A stretch of DNA of 64,000 nucleotides from Psychrobacter sp. JCM 18901 (GCF_000586435.1 NZ_BAWH01000012.1:28517-92516), one strand, 5' to 3'; shown: positions 9,559 through 21,882, numbered from the stretch's first letter. The notes: generated from the letters alone by a model not told the origin. Numbers and translations are program-made.

Positions 9559-10419
9559 TTACACTTTTAATTTATCACCGACCATACCTTTTACAGTGCT
9601 TAAGATATCTGCTGGTAATACCACCATTTTGGAGTTATCAGATTCAGCCAACTCTCGTATCGCTTTGATATACTGTTCACCCAGCAAGTATACGATCGGC
9701 ATCTCTTCCTCGCCCATCGCACTAGTAATCAAACGAATCGACTCTTCAGAACCTCTGGCTAGTACCACCTGCGCTTCAGCATCACGGCGTGAAGCTTCCA
9801 AGCGACCATCCGCTTCTAAGATAGCAGCTTGCTTTTGACCATCAGCACGGGTCACGGTCGCACGGCGCAAACGTTCTGCTGCTGCCTGCTCTTCCATGGA
9901 TGCTTGCATGGTCTGCGAAGGATTAATATCTTGAATCTCTACTGTCTTAAGGGTAATACCCCAATCCGCAATATCTTCTGAAATTGCATGTTTTAGCTTG
10001 GTTTTGATCTCGTCGCGACTAGACAATGCGCTATCAAGATCCATCTCACCAATGATCGAACGTAGCGATGTTTGCACCAGATTACGGATACCGTATTCAT
10101 AATCTTCAATACCATAGACCGCTTTATCAGGACGCACGATATTAATATAAGCGACAGCGTTTGCAATGATAACGACGTTGTCACGAGTAATGACTTCTTG
10201 TGACGGAATATCGAGTACGATGTCTTTGGTCGTTACCTTATAAGCCACATCATCTACATAAGGGATGATGAGGTTGAGTCCAGGCTCTAGCGTTTGGCTA
10301 TATTTGCCCAGTCTCTGCACTACCCATTTATAACCTTGCGGTACAATACGTACGCCTTTAAACACGGTGAATACCACCAGTGCAATCAATACCACCATGA
10401 CAATACTAAAGCTTTCCAT
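9559..10419 (-). CDS. SPFH/stomatin-like membrane protease-associated protein (QmcA type)
   Basis: A 286-residue band-7 protein with one N-terminal membrane segment (MESFSIVMVVLIALVVFTVF) followed by the SPFH domain: VPQGYKWVVQRLGKYSQTLEPGLNLIIPYVD, then DIPSQEVITRDNVVI, and RNLVQTSLRSIIGEMDLDSALSSRD. The helical C-terminal half (ASMEEQAAAERLRRATVTRADG) is a likely coiled coil, and TLKTVEIQDINP is typical of QmcA/HflK-like proteins. The protein should oligomerise at the inner membrane and act with its NfeD partner, encoded just upstream with a 16-bp gap, in organising membrane microdomains or proteolysis. The exact cellular role is inferred from the family. Confidence 0.88.
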   Translation of the reverse strand: MESFSIVMVVLIALVVFTVFKGVRIVPQGYKWVVQRLGKYSQTLEPGLNLIIPYVDDVAYKVTTKDIVLDIPSQEVITRDNVVIIANAVAYINIVRPDKAVYGIEDYEYGIRNLVQTSLRSIIGEMDLDSALSSRDEIKTKLKHAISEDIADWGITLKTVEIQDINPSQTMQASMEEQAAAERLRRATVTRADGQKQAAILEADGRLEASRRDAEAQVVLARGSEESIRLITSAMGEEEMPIVYLLGEQYIKAIRELAESDNSKMVVLPADILSTVKGMVGDKLKV

Positions 10420-10435
10420 AACTCATCCCTTATTA

Positions 10436-10915
10436 TTATACCTGCATACTTTTATGCATCGCTGCCTGCGCTTTTGTACTGCTCACAATCAGCTCGTTAC
10501 CCACGATATCCGTCACTACCACTCTATCGCCGATTGCCACCTGCTCCCCTCTCGTACGGCACATCCATTCAGCCGCACCAACGATAGGAACACTAAATCT
10601 AACTGTGCCAGCTTTATCTAGCTGCGGTGACACGATAATCATCCCCACCTCACCGACTATGACACTACCGCCTAGCCCAGCTTTGGTACGATCTACTGAC
10701 AACGGTTTGATAAACTTGAACCAAGCCAGTAAGAACACAGAAGAGAGCACTAACCAGACGATAATCTGAATAGAAACAGAAATAGGTAGCAGCCATGATA
10801 GCGCTGCAACGATGATGGCAGCGGCGCCAAACCACAAACTGGCAAACGTCGGTACAAACATCTCAACAATTAATAATAAGAAGCCTAATACTAACCAATG
10901 CCAAGGTTCAATCAT
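10436..10915 (-). CDS. NfeD family membrane protein
   Basis: A 159-residue protein of the short NfeD class, which lacks the ClpP-like protease domain. I chose the ATG at 10915 (MIEPWHWLVLGFLLLI) because GGAG lies 9 bases upstream and the first membrane helix then begins normally; longer starts at 10930 and 10957 are open. Three hydrophobic segments occupy about residues 5-25, 30-50 and 55-75. The C-terminal OB-fold domain follows (VIVGEVGMIIVSPQ... GEQVAIGDRVVVTDIVGNELIV). It forms a two-gene operon with the stomatin-like gene, the standard arrangement for these families. Confidence 0.85.
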   Translation of the reverse strand: MIEPWHWLVLGFLLLIVEMFVPTFASLWFGAAAIIVAALSWLLPISVSIQIIVWLVLSSVFLLAWFKFIKPLSVDRTKAGLGGSVIVGEVGMIIVSPQLDKAGTVRFSVPIVGAAEWMCRTRGEQVAIGDRVVVTDIVGNELIVSSTKAQAAMHKSMQV

Positions 10916-11074
10916 CCAAAGTATCTCCATCCTTGCCACCATTCCTATCTTTATCAATCCAGTTTTTAATGTAGCACATTTTTAAGGATAACAACGCTTT
11001 AACGATAATGATATATTACTTATTGGATGCTTATAAATTACTAACTTAAAGGCCTTAACATAAATTTTAAGCGA

Positions 11075-11107
11075 AAAAAAACGACCACTTAAAGTGATCG
11101 TTTCTTT
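11075..11107 (-). terminator. Terminator of the outer-membrane protein gene
   Basis: AAACGATCACTT / AGTGGTCGTTT (minus strand, one mismatch) followed by eight T's, 40 bp after the stop of the barrel-protein gene. Confidence 0.75.
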
Positions 11108-11144
11108 ATTATAGCTGTTTGCTAAAAGCTTGTTTTCTAAATAA

Positions 11145-11685
11145 TTAGAATTTTAGCTGTGCGCCAACAGTCATAAGGTCTGCATCGCTACCTAGCATGT
11201 CGTATTCAGCTTCGACACTGAAATCAGAGTTTACTGCGTAACCAAGACCTACACCACCAGCGATGTTAGTATCGTCGTCTGAGAAATCAGAAGCACCAGC
11301 AAAATTAGTATTGTTAGCTTCTACTTCAGTTTTTGCAACACCTAGCTTACCTTTTGCGTATAAGCCGCTGTTTGGGAATGCATAACGGTAAGTACCATAA
11401 GCGCCGTATGTTTTAGCATCGATGTCGCCGCCTCTATAGTCAGCATCATCTGAACCTACGTATTCTGCTTCAATACCGAAGTTAGGATCAAAGTTATAAC
11501 CAGCAGTTACACCGTATGCAGTTGGGTCATCAGCACCATCGATATCTAGATCGAACTGACCAACTTTAGCAGCAACGTATGGCTGACCTGTGTAGCCATT
11601 GCCATAGTTAACAGCGGCTTGTGCGCCTACAGAAAGTAAAGAACCAGTTGCTAGTGCAAGTATTGTTTTTTTGTAGAGTTTTCAT
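11145..11685 (-). CDS. Outer-membrane beta-barrel protein (opacity/porin-like; frame broken)
   Basis: After one correction this encodes 179 residues starting MKTLQKTILALATG, with a signal peptide ending at SVGAQA. The mature part is rich in alternating polar and aromatic residues typical of an 8-stranded barrel: YTGQPYVAAKVGQFDL, TAYGVTAGYNFDPNFGIEAE, YGAYGTYRYAFPNSGLYAKG, and a C-terminal strand ending GAQLKF with the terminal Phe needed for BAM-dependent assembly. The T run 11666-11672 (seven, six needed) breaks the frame inside the signal peptide, so simple ORF calling misses the gene. AAGGAGCT sits 4 bases before the ATG at 11685. Function beyond a surface barrel is unknown. Confidence 0.82.
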
Positions 11686-11990
11686 TATTAGCTCCTTGAA
11701 AGAAATTTGGACAAACAAGTTATTTATTTATATTGGCCTTGTGGCCCTATCGCCTTGTCTGCTAACGATGAATACATAGTAACAAACTATTTCAGACACT
11801 CTGTCAGTGTTTAATGGTACGAAAGTTAAGATTTGAAAGCGTTTATCAGTGTGTGGGTTACAAAGGCTTAGATATGAAACCTTTTGTTACATCCACTCAG
11901 TTTATGCAATAATCCGTACTCATTTCACAGTTTTCTTGCTAGATAGATCGGCTAAATATGGCTGATATAACAATAATTAGAGAGAAAAAA
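11686..11990. other. Divergent intergenic region, barrel protein / bioF
   Basis: The 305 bp contain the promoter regions of two divergent genes. I see no convincing BirA-type operator or other palindrome. An in-frame upstream ATG at 11958 (MADITII...) is open but lacks a ribosome-binding site. Confidence 0.35.
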
Positions 11991-13223
11991 ATGCAAAATT
12001 CTATCACTGAGCGCTTACAAACTGCACTTGCAGACTTAAAAGCAAAGCAGCAGTACCGCCAATTACCAAACTTGCAGCACGATGGAAGATATGTGATTAG
12101 CAATAGTAAAGCTCTGCTTAATATTGCGAGTAATGATTATCTTGGCTTAGGCGGCGATACTGAGCTACAAGCTGAATTTCTAGCTCAAGTGGGACAGCTA
12201 TCTACTACACACACTCCTAAAATGAGTGCCACTTCCTCACGCCTACTGACAGGCAACGATATACAGTTAGAAGCTCTAGAAGAGGAACTGCAAAGCTGGT
12301 ATCAAAGCGCCATAGAAAAACAGAGTTTAACCGATTCAAAGTCAGTGTTGATCTTAAACAGTGGCTATCACGCCAACCTAGGTATCTTGCCAGCATTGAC
12401 AGCTTTACCAGTCAAAACACTCATTTTGGCTGACAAGCTAGTACATGCCAGCATTATCGATGGTATGCGCCTGAGCCAAAGCAAACTTGTTACCTATCGT
12501 CGTTACCGTCATAACGATTACGAGCATTTAGCCAAATTTATTGAACAAGCAGACGAGACGGTTGAACGCATCATTATTGTCACCGAGAGTATATTTAGTA
12601 TGGATGGTGACCGTGCTGACTTACTTCAGTTAATACAACTCAAATCCAGAGATGCTCGTATTGAGCTGTATGTCGATGAAGCACATGCTGTTGGAGTGCT
12701 TGGCGATACAGGTCTAGGGTTGGCGGAAGAAACGCATACTTTGGCCGATATTGACTACTTGGTGGGTACCTTTGGTAAAGCATTTGCTTCGATGGGTGCT
12801 TATATAATGTGTGATGAAGTCGTCAAACAATGGCTAATTAATGCCATGCGTCCGCTGATTTTTAGTACCGCACTCCCTCCGATAAACCATGCATGGACAC
12901 GATTTATTTTAGCAAAAATGCCGACCTTAACTGACCAACGTGTGCATCTAGCACAGTTATCTACCACGCTTAGTCAAGCCATTGACCCACGGCACCGTGT
13001 ATCGCCAACCTTGCAAGAGATACATTACCAATCCCCTATCGTTCCTTATATATTGGGCGATAATGCGAGTACCCTTGCCAAAGCACAACAGCTACAAGCC
13101 GCTGGTTTTTATGCATTACCTATCAGGCCGCCTACTGTGCCTACTAATACTGCTCGCATTCGCTTAGTTATGAATGCCAAACTGACTAACGAAGACTGCG
13201 AGCGACTAATACAGCAGTTGTAA
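11991..13223 (+). CDS. bioF: 8-amino-7-oxononanoate synthase BioF
   Basis: BioF condenses pimeloyl-ACP with L-alanine, the first step of biotin ring assembly, using PLP. The start at 11991 (MQNSITERL) follows AGAGAG; the alternative ATG at 11958 has no such site. Alpha-oxoamine synthase hallmarks are seen: LLNIASNDYLGLG, SRLLTGN, SGYHANLGILPAL, the cofactor-stacking YVDEAHAVGVLG, and the Schiff-base lysine in VGTFGKAFASMG. At 410 residues it is somewhat longer than E. coli BioF (384). bioC follows after 70 bp, so the two biotin genes probably form one unit; bioA, bioB and bioD are not in this window. Confidence 0.93.
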   Translation: MQNSITERLQTALADLKAKQQYRQLPNLQHDGRYVISNSKALLNIASNDYLGLGGDTELQAEFLAQVGQLSTTHTPKMSATSSRLLTGNDIQLEALEEELQSWYQSAIEKQSLTDSKSVLILNSGYHANLGILPALTALPVKTLILADKLVHASIIDGMRLSQSKLVTYRRYRHNDYEHLAKFIEQADETVERIIIVTESIFSMDGDRADLLQLIQLKSRDARIELYVDEAHAVGVLGDTGLGLAEETHTLADIDYLVGTFGKAFASMGAYIMCDEVVKQWLINAMRPLIFSTALPPINHAWTRFILAKMPTLTDQRVHLAQLSTTLSQAIDPRHRVSPTLQEIHYQSPIVPYILGDNASTLAKAQQLQAAGFYALPIRPPTVPTNTARIRLVMNAKLTNEDCERLIQQL

Positions 13224-13293
13224 TTTTATCGTTTGATACAGAATTTACTCCTAATATTGATAGATAACTGGCGTACTTGGATATAATGAAGCT

Positions 13294-14103
13294 ATGACAA
13301 CACTCGACACAGCCGATGATCTTAGTGTTAGAAAACAAACCATCGCTCGCCACTTTGCCAATGCAAGCGACTATGATCAGCATGCCAATATTCAGCAGAC
13401 CGTTTGTCAGTATTTATTAGACAGTATTGCTCATACCAAGCAAAGCAGTGTGTTAGAAGTGGGTGCCGGTACAGGTCAAATGACGCGCCTACTCGCTGAT
13501 CATATCCAAGGCCAGTACTGGCTCATTAATGAGTTATGTACTGAGCAGACTGCTACATTGCAATCAATACTGCCAACTGCTGAGATCATTATCGGTGATG
13601 CTGAAACCATAGATTTAGCAGAAAATCATAGCTTAATAGTCAGTGCTAATGCCGTGCAATGGTTTGATAGTCCGTTGAGTTTCGTCACGCAATCAGCGCA
13701 GCGTTTACAATCTGGAGGCCAGCTAGTCTTTAGTACTTTTACGCCAAATAACTTTTTGCAAATTAAGACTCTCACGGGTCAAGGACTTTACTATCCAGAT
13801 ATTAATGAATGGCAATTGGCATTAGATAGTGCTGGCTTTGAGAATATCAAACTCTCAATTCAGCGCTTTGATTTACCATTTCCAACCCCCTACGCTATCT
13901 TGAAGCATATGAAACTCACTGGCGTATCGACCAATCAAACGCAAATACAATCAGACGATACTCAAACCTTTATATGGACAAAATCCCGTCTACAGCAATT
14001 TGAGTCAGACTATTGGCAACATTTTTCAAGAAAGGATGAAACAGGACAGCTCGTGGTTAATTTAACCTATGAAGTTCTCATAGTAAGCGCGTTTAAACCA
14101 TAA
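13294..14103 (+). CDS. bioC: Malonyl-ACP O-methyltransferase BioC
   Basis: BioC methylates malonyl-ACP to disguise it as a fatty-acid synthase primer, beginning pimelate synthesis for biotin. The 269-residue class-I methyltransferase shows SAM motif I VLEVGAGTGQMTRLL, an acidic strand end in IIIGDAETID, and the SANAVQWFDSP motif followed by QRLQSGGQLVFSTF, all typical of BioC. The N-terminal RKQTIARHFANASDYDQHA matches the family start. It lies 70 bp after bioF and ends before a terminator shared with convergent dnaK. Confidence 0.9.
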   Translation: MTTLDTADDLSVRKQTIARHFANASDYDQHANIQQTVCQYLLDSIAHTKQSSVLEVGAGTGQMTRLLADHIQGQYWLINELCTEQTATLQSILPTAEIIIGDAETIDLAENHSLIVSANAVQWFDSPLSFVTQSAQRLQSGGQLVFSTFTPNNFLQIKTLTGQGLYYPDINEWQLALDSAGFENIKLSIQRFDLPFPTPYAILKHMKLTGVSTNQTQIQSDDTQTFIWTKSRLQQFESDYWQHFSRKDETGQLVVNLTYEVLIVSAFKP

Positions 14104-14167
14104 GCACGCATCTTATCAAGAAAAACAATAGCTAGCAGAAACAGTAGCCGATAGGAAAAACAGCCAT

Positions 14168-14199
14168 AAAAAAAACGCACCCCAAAGGATGCGTTTTTA
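14168..14199. terminator. Bidirectional terminator, bioC / dnaK
   Basis: AAAAACGCA / TGCGTTTTT stem with one internal mismatch and T runs on both strands, between convergent bioC and dnaK. Confidence 0.75.
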
Positions 14200-14221
14200 A
14201 TTTAACTAGTTAATAGCCGTA

Positions 14222-16176
<1,955 letters not shown>

Positions 16177-16237
16177 CTAATTTGTTTTTAACTATAAATA
16201 CTTATTTATCCAGACCGTAGTCGGTCACTTGTTGCTA

Positions 16238-16267
16238 TATATCGGTTTACCCGTCGTATTTTTCAAG
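16238..16267 (-). promoter_or_regulatory. Candidate heat-shock (sigma-32-type) promoter for dnaK
   Basis: On the minus strand CTTGAAA (16267-16261) is followed after 15 bases by CCGATATA (16245-16238). This resembles the sigma-32 consensus CTTGAAA-N13/15-CCCCATnT, about 75 bp before the dnaK start. The -10 half is weak (CCGATA). Confidence 0.45.
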
Positions 16268-16347
16268 GCAATAATCACGCAAAAACTATGTTTCATGTCA
16301 TTTTTCGTGAAAAACCTTCATATTAGTAGGGTTTAGCCCTAAAAATA

Positions 16348-16947
16348 TTACTGACCAACACGAACCATGGCCGGACGCAATAGACGACCGTTTAGGCTAT
16401 AGCCTTTTTGTAAGACCGTACCAACTGTATCTGCCGCTGCTTCTGGATCAATACCCACTGCTTCATGGAAGTCAGCGTTAAATTTTTCGCCTTGTGGATC
16501 GACCACTTCTACGCCGTTTTTGGTCAATACCGCAACCAATGCTTTGTGCGTTAATTGCACACCCTCAGCGACTGGATCATTGGCATCGGCATTTTCGATA
16601 GCGCGCTCTAAGTTGTCAACGATGTCTAACAATTCTTTAGCAAATTTCTGTAGTGCAAACTTTTTGCTCTTATCCGCTTCTTGCTCCATGCGTTTTTGCG
16701 CATTGTAAGCTTCAGCATTAGCACGTGCAGTACCTTCTTTGGCTTGTTTTACTTCGCCTTCTAGCTCAGCAATACGCGCTTTGAAAGTATCAAGGTTGAT
16801 TTCGTTTTCGATAGTCGTTTCTTCACCTGAATTATTCTGTGGATCAAACTCTTTCATGGTTTCTTCTAAGATACTGTCATTGTGATCAATATTCTCATGT
16901 GCCACATTTTGGTCAAGATTTTCGTGGTTCGGGTTTTGCTCGCTCAT
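16348..16947 (-). CDS. grpE: Nucleotide exchange factor GrpE
   Basis: GrpE is the dimeric exchange factor that releases ADP from DnaK. I start it at 16947 (MSEQNPNHENLDQN) with GGAG a few bases before; an upstream ATG at 16968 is open but unlike the family. The first 60 residues are acidic and disordered-looking. A long helical region follows (ELEGEVKQAKEGTARANAEA), then FALQKFAKELLDIVDNLERAIE and the C-terminal beta-wing ending VLQKGYSLNGRLLRPAMVRVGQ. The length of 199 residues is normal. It is separated from dnaK by 183 bp with its own candidate promoter. Confidence 0.95.
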   Translation of the reverse strand: MSEQNPNHENLDQNVAHENIDHNDSILEETMKEFDPQNNSGEETTIENEINLDTFKARIAELEGEVKQAKEGTARANAEAYNAQKRMEQEADKSKKFALQKFAKELLDIVDNLERAIENADANDPVAEGVQLTHKALVAVLTKNGVEVVDPQGEKFNADFHEAVGIDPEAAADTVGTVLQKGYSLNGRLLRPAMVRVGQ

Positions 16948-17381
16948 GATAGCTCCTTGGAATTTCAATAATGAAGATTAAGAGACAGCACAGTAGACCG
17001 AATAATTATTGATCCTACTATGCCATTATTAAATACTCGATGTTTCTAACTCATTGTTTTTTTAATACGCTTCAATAGCTGCTTGATAAAGGTGATAAGG
17101 ACAAATTTCAAGCCTAGAGCAAAGGAATTTTTACCATTTATGACAAATATTCGTGAAGTGTCATTAATACGATGCGTCAAACATTTTTGTTCCATGTCAA
17201 TAAATCTCAATATTTACTCACAAAAAGAACAAAAAAACCGCTATTTATTCCCATTGCTTTACGCTTATTAATCAAGCTATTACCAAACGATACGCTATTA
17301 CTCTGCTGTCTATTTTATCATTGCTATAAATATTATCGCCCACACTCAAATGCACGCTAAAAATCATTTATGAGAGCTGTT
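16948..17381. other. Divergent intergenic region, grpE / esterase
   Basis: 434 bp of AT-rich sequence. I cannot identify a convincing heat-shock promoter before grpE. Short open frames here look spurious by composition. Confidence 0.35.
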
Positions 17382-18795
17382 ATGTCTAATTCAAAAAAAT
17401 TTATCTATCAATACTTTGCTTAATAAAGCATTGATGACATTACATCTAGCGTCAAAAGAACATCCAGCGTCAAAAGAGCTATCGAACCAAGATGTAGAAG
17501 CGTATGACTCATTAGAAAAACGTCTGAGCGTTAAAGAGAAAATACTCGCTTATAACCCTGTGGCAAACTACCAGCCGCACACATTGCACTACGCAATGAA
17601 AAGTCTCGGCTACTTACCAGACCCTATTTTAGAAGGGGTGATTGGTTACCTTAAAGGTCCCAACTCAAAACAGTATCTGCATGCAAACGCTCACCTGCGT
17701 CTTATCCTTGCAGTAAATAGCTACCTCAAAACACCGTTAGAACTAACTCCCATGCCGGAATTGCGTGAGAGATTTACTGCTGATGCGGTAGCCATGCAAT
17801 CACCTAGAGTATGGCAACAAGCCAATACGACTATGCTAAGTAATATAAAGCCCTTCACTAAAAAAAGTGATTCACCTGTTAGCTGGAAAGATGAAACGAT
17901 TGCCAATGCTGATGATGGCGACATGACTGTCCGTTGTTATAAAGCAGGCGGCAAAAAATCTAGTTTTAGAAGAAAACGTATCCATAATCCCGATGAAACA
18001 GTCATGCTGTTCTTTCATGGTGGCGGGTTCTGCATTGGTGATGTCGATACACATCATGAATTCTGTCATGCGGTCTGTGAGCAGACTGGTTGGTCTGTGG
18101 TTAGTGTCGATTATCGCTTAGCGCCTGAATGTCCTGCTCCCGCAGCCTTAAAAGACTGTATCACTGCGTATGCTTGGTTAGTTGATCACTGTCACACATT
18201 GGGCGCGTTACCTTCTCGTATAGTCTTGGCAGGTGATAGCGCAGGTGGTGGTCTATCAACTTTAATTGCGCAGCAGCTGACCGCACCGAGCAAAAGCGCA
18301 TGGGCAGACTTAGGGATAGATGGACAGAAAATGTTTAATCTATTAGAAAAACTACCCGAACCTCTAGCGCAGATGCCTTTGTATCCAGTCACTGATATTG
18401 AGACAGATTATCCAAGTTGGGAGCTATATGGTGAGGGTCTACTATTAGATCATGCTGATGTAGCAGTATTTGATGCTGCTTGCCTAGAGAATAGCCCACT
18501 GCCTCGCCTACATATATTGAACTCACCTATGCTCGGTGATAATAGTAAAGTTTGCCCAACTTACATCGTAGCTTCCGAGCTCGATGTATTACGTGATGAG
18601 GCATTTGCTTATGCAAAGCAGCTGAGAGGTTACGGCGTTGCGACAAAGACCTATACTGTGCTTGGTGCACCGCATGGCTTTATTCACTTTATGAGTGTTC
18701 ACCAAGGTCTTGGACAAGAGACAAACAATATCATTCATGGGTTTAGTAGCTTTGTACGTGAGATCATCAGTACCCAATCCCAGTTAGCTGCATAG
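17382..18795 (+). CDS. Alpha/beta hydrolase, hormone-sensitive-lipase (HSL) type esterase (frame broken)
   Basis: With one correction this is a 470-residue serine esterase starting MSNSKNLSINTLL. The HSL oxyanion motif FFHGGGF, the nucleophile elbow GDSAGGG and the C-terminal His in LGAPHGFIHFM are clear, with the acid likely in SELDVLRDE. An N-terminal helical region of about 150 residues precedes the hydrolase fold, and an inserted cap of about 40 residues follows the nucleophile. No signal peptide is seen, so it is probably cytoplasmic, acting on short- to medium-chain esters. The A run 17393-17399 (seven; six needed) breaks the frame at residue 6, so the apparent start at 17416 is an artefact. 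Confidence 0.85.
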
Positions 18796-18798
18796 ACC

Positions 18799-18851
18799 GT
18801 TAGTTAGTTAGTTAGTTAGCCAGCTAATTATTGATTTGTATAACTAACTAA
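18799..18851. repeat. TTAG tandem repeat forming a convergent hairpin
   Basis: Five tandem TTAG units (18800-18819) are followed at 18841-18851 by TAACTAACTAA, their inverse, so the region can fold into an AT-rich hairpin between two convergent genes. It overlaps the stop of the minus-strand gene. It could act as a weak bidirectional terminator. Confidence 0.5.
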
Positions 18852-19980
18852 TTTGTATTGCCAGATAGTGTAATTAACCAAATTTCTGAGCGCGAGCCCA
18901 ATCGAAAGGGAATGCCCCAAAAACCATAACCAGAGGATACGACGAAGTGTCCTTTACCCATCTGCTCATAGCCATAGCCCAATCTATTAATAGCATTCAC
19001 GATGAAATTAGCGGGGAATACTTGACCGTTGTGAGTATGTCCCGAGACTTGTAAATCTATAGGTAATTGACTGTGATTATCTATATCACTCGGTCTATGA
19101 TCTAACAATATCACTGGCTGCGACGTATCTACTTGCGCAAGCAGAACAGTAGTCGCTACACGTTGACGTTTATGGTTATCAAAACGTCCAACTAGCCATA
19201 CTGGTTGACCCTCGTGCTCGATACAGAGCACCTCATCGTTTAACAACTGTATACCTGCATTTTGCAGCGCTTCGCTAATAGGTCGCTCATGACCATACAA
19301 ATCATGATTACCCAATGTCGCATAGACACCACGTGGTAGACTACTGCACAATTCTGCTAAGTTCTGCTCCATATGATAATCATTAAAGGCATCTGTATTA
19401 TCATCCATGATATCCCCTGGCATCAGCAGCATATCTGCACCAGAGCGAATCATAAGTTGATGCAATCTATCTATAGCTTTTACACCAAATAATCGCCCTA
19501 TGTGCAAGTCACTAGCGACTGCAATGCGTAATGGCTTGGTCAAAGGCTTATCTATATTAATAGTCAGCTTGCGTATGACAGGCGCATAGGCGCTATATAC
19601 TGAATGAATAAATAGTCCTATAAATAGGAATAGCGCTAGTACTCTTAGCCCTATAGCCATCTCATTCGATTGGTGCAACGTACTGTCTGATAAAGAAATT
19701 ACTAGTAGATACCCTCCGTAGAGTAGACTCACTGCCAACGCCGTCAGTATCATAAAATGCATGATCAGCATCCAGCCACTAACCCAGCGATAACTGTTGG
19801 CAAATGCTCTTTTTACGCTCAATGCTAATAGGCCATTAGTAATAATAAATACACTCGCCCATATCATTGTCTGTAATGCTGGCGTCATCCAAGCTGGAGC
19901 CACCACTGTATACTTAATACTGTACCTAAGCTAAATAACTGTAATAGCAGAAAGATAGTGAAGAAAAATGCGTAACGCAT
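18848..19980 (-). CDS. Membrane-anchored metallophosphoesterase (frame probably broken)
   Basis: A calcineurin-type metallophosphoesterase with several N-terminal membrane helices. The phosphoesterase signature is complete: ASDLHIGRLFG, MPGDIMDDN, TLGNHDLYG, and SGHTHNGQVFP, placing it with the YkuE/YaeI-like group. Reading from 19906 starts abruptly with GTG inside a hydrophobic stretch. The minus-strand ATG at 19980 (MRYAFFFTIFLLLQLFSLG, preceded by AAGGG) gives a natural first membrane helix if one base is missing near 19910. The corrected protein has 377 residues with about four membrane segments in the first 150. Related enzymes act on UDP-diacylglucosamine or membrane-lipid substrates, but the substrate here is unknown. 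Confidence 0.75.
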
Positions 19981-20038
19981 GGACTGCCCTTAGACATAAA
20001 TACGGTTAGATAAGCGATTATCAGAAAACAAGTTCCAA

Positions 20039-20054
20039 TGTTTCACATGAAACA
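20039..20054. promoter_or_regulatory. parS-like site (15/16)
   Basis: TGTTTCACATGAAACA differs from the ParB-binding consensus TGTTTCACGTGAAACA at one central base. It lies in the short gap after the SDR gene, about 21 kb left of dnaA. Confidence 0.65.
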
Positions 20055-20066
20055 TCTGTAATACAG

Positions 20067-21076
20067 CTACTTTTGGTTTTCTAATGCTTGCTGCAGAGTT
20101 GAGTGTTTAAACGAATAACCTGTATCCAATAGCGCTTGTGGCAGCACCTTTTGACCATCGATAAGCAGTGTCGACATTTCGCCGAACATCAGCTTGAGCA
20201 AAAACTCTGGTAAAGTAAAAAACGTGGGGCGATGTAGCCATGAGCAAGTGCTTTGGTAAAAGTATGATTGGTCACAGGATTCGGAGCAGTAAGGTTATAT
20301 ACGACTGCATCTCTATTATTTACGGTACTGTTTGCAGTCTTGATAGTACTGTCACTAATAGGTGTATTATCTTGGGCTAAGCTATTGAGGTGATTGACAT
20401 CTGAGTCGCTAGTAAGTTTAAGCTGCTGCTCGATAATAAAGATGACTGCATTGACCCAATCTTCACGGCTGATCCAGCTCATTACTTGTTGTCCATCACC
20501 CAACTGCCCTCCGACACCAAATTTAAATGGTAGCAACAATTTAGCCACCATTCCGCCTTCAGGGTGAATAACCACACCTGTTCTGACAATAGCTACAGGA
20601 ACAGCATGGTTGGTTGCTTTAAGTGCTAGTTGTTCCCATTCATCACATAATGTATGAGCAAAATCCGTCTCATAATCGCTATTTTCAGTCAGTGGCTTGT
20701 CGCCCTGCGTGCCATACCAACCGATTGCTGAGCCGCTTACCAGTAACTTGGGTTTTATACTAGCACGTGCGATAAAATCCAATATTGACTGAGTAGGTTT
20801 GATACGGCTCGCCATCAACTGTTCTTTTCGCTCATCGCTCCAACGAGAGTCAGCAATCCCAGCACCTGCCAAATTCAATATGACATCAAAGCTCATATCA
20901 GAATTCGCAAGTTCATCATAAGTAATCATATTGATATCATCGGGATGTGGTTGACTGCTATCACGAGTTAGCCAAGTAATCGTTACGTCGTTATTTTTCG
21001 CGCGAGACCGTGCCATTAGCTCTCGACTAAAAGCACTTCCCAAAAACCCTGAACCGCCACTAATCAAAACATTCAT
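20067..21076 (-). CDS. SDR-type epimerase, TIGR01777/YfcH family (frame broken)
   Basis: A nucleotide-sugar-epimerase-like extended SDR of unknown physiological substrate. The N-terminal Rossmann motif is MNVLISGGSGFLGSAFSREL. The family motifs NLAGAGIADSRWSDERK, SGSAIGWYG and EQLALKA are present, with Tyr of YG as the presumed catalytic residue. The run 20217-20222 has six T's on the coding strand where seven give continuous sequence (APRFFTLPEFLLKLMFGEM). The frame then runs to 20067, ending QQALENQK, for 336 residues. An insertion of about 40 polar residues rich in Asp/Ser/Asn (HLNSLAQDNTPISDS) is unusual for the family. Confidence 0.82.
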
Positions 21077-21339
21077 ACCCTACTCCCTATATGCCTCAAA
21101 TATCACCACTATGACTTATCTTTGAGTTACTTATTGCTGAAGTACTTATCGTTCAATAAAAACTAGACTGTTATAACCATCGTCTACTTTTTTTGTGGTT
21201 TTTATCAAAACGACTTTTACATGCTTTTGGTAAAGGAAGGTGAGGAATGAAAGGTTTACGAGGTCAAACATTGCACTTTGATAATTACTGTCAAAGATAG
21301 AAGTTTTTTTTATTAAAAAAAGTATCTTAATTTTTTTGG

Positions 21340-21748
21340 CTAATATTGCAGACTTTGTTTAGGTTTAGGTAATGCGGACATACCCACAATCAAAGCACTT
21401 ATACCTCCTACTAAGCTAATCGCCAACCATGTACGAGCATCTTGACCAATAAAAAAATGTGGCATTAATAGAAAAACCAACAAAAAAAACTCTTACCCAC
21501 CATCTTTTGGACTTATATGTTTGTTTGGAAGCAAGCCATATACCGCACAATAGTGTAGGCATTCCAATAAGAAATACACCTGCAATAAGGTAAAAAGGTA
21601 TGGCTACAGCGTATGCCAGACCTATATCCTTATTCCACATTATCAGCGATACTAAAATAGGGAATAAGATCAACTGATATAGCGTACCTAAAGTTAAAAA
21701 TAAAAATATCACCATTTTTTTTGGATAGTGGCTGTTGTTATCTAACAT
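21340..21748 (-). CDS. Small four-helix membrane protein, tandem paralogue A (frame broken)
   Basis: Function not recognised. After correction the protein has 135 residues with about four membrane helices (MVIFLFLTLGTLYQLILFPI, IGLAYAVAIPFYLIAGVFLI, WWVRVFFVGFSINATFFIG, and AISLVGGISALIVGMSALP). The run 21451-21457 on the plus strand has seven A's where six keep the frame. Without that, the fourth helix is lost. The next upstream gene encodes a clear paralogue in the same orientation, so the two are a tandem duplication. A conserved Cys/Trp pattern near helix 3 (SKRWWVRVFF) is shared. No enzymatic motif is visible. Confidence 0.6.
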
Positions 21749-21882
21749 TAGTTTTAACTCATAAGTTGGTCAATTTGTGAATGGAAATAATATAGCTGTT
21801 ATAACCCGTTTCGAACTTTCTTGACCATCCAAACGCATCATAATATTTCAGAAATAGTTTGATCAGCTCTTTATTTAATGGC

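Noticed and set aside
16281..16320. GTTTCATG...CGTGAAA near dnaK as a parS site
   Set aside because: The arms are separated and mismatched; it does not align with the 16-bp consensus.
18799..18851. TTAG tandem repeat as a phase-variation tract
   Set aside because: It lies after the stop of the esterase gene and at the stop of the convergent gene, so copy changes would not switch a reading frame.
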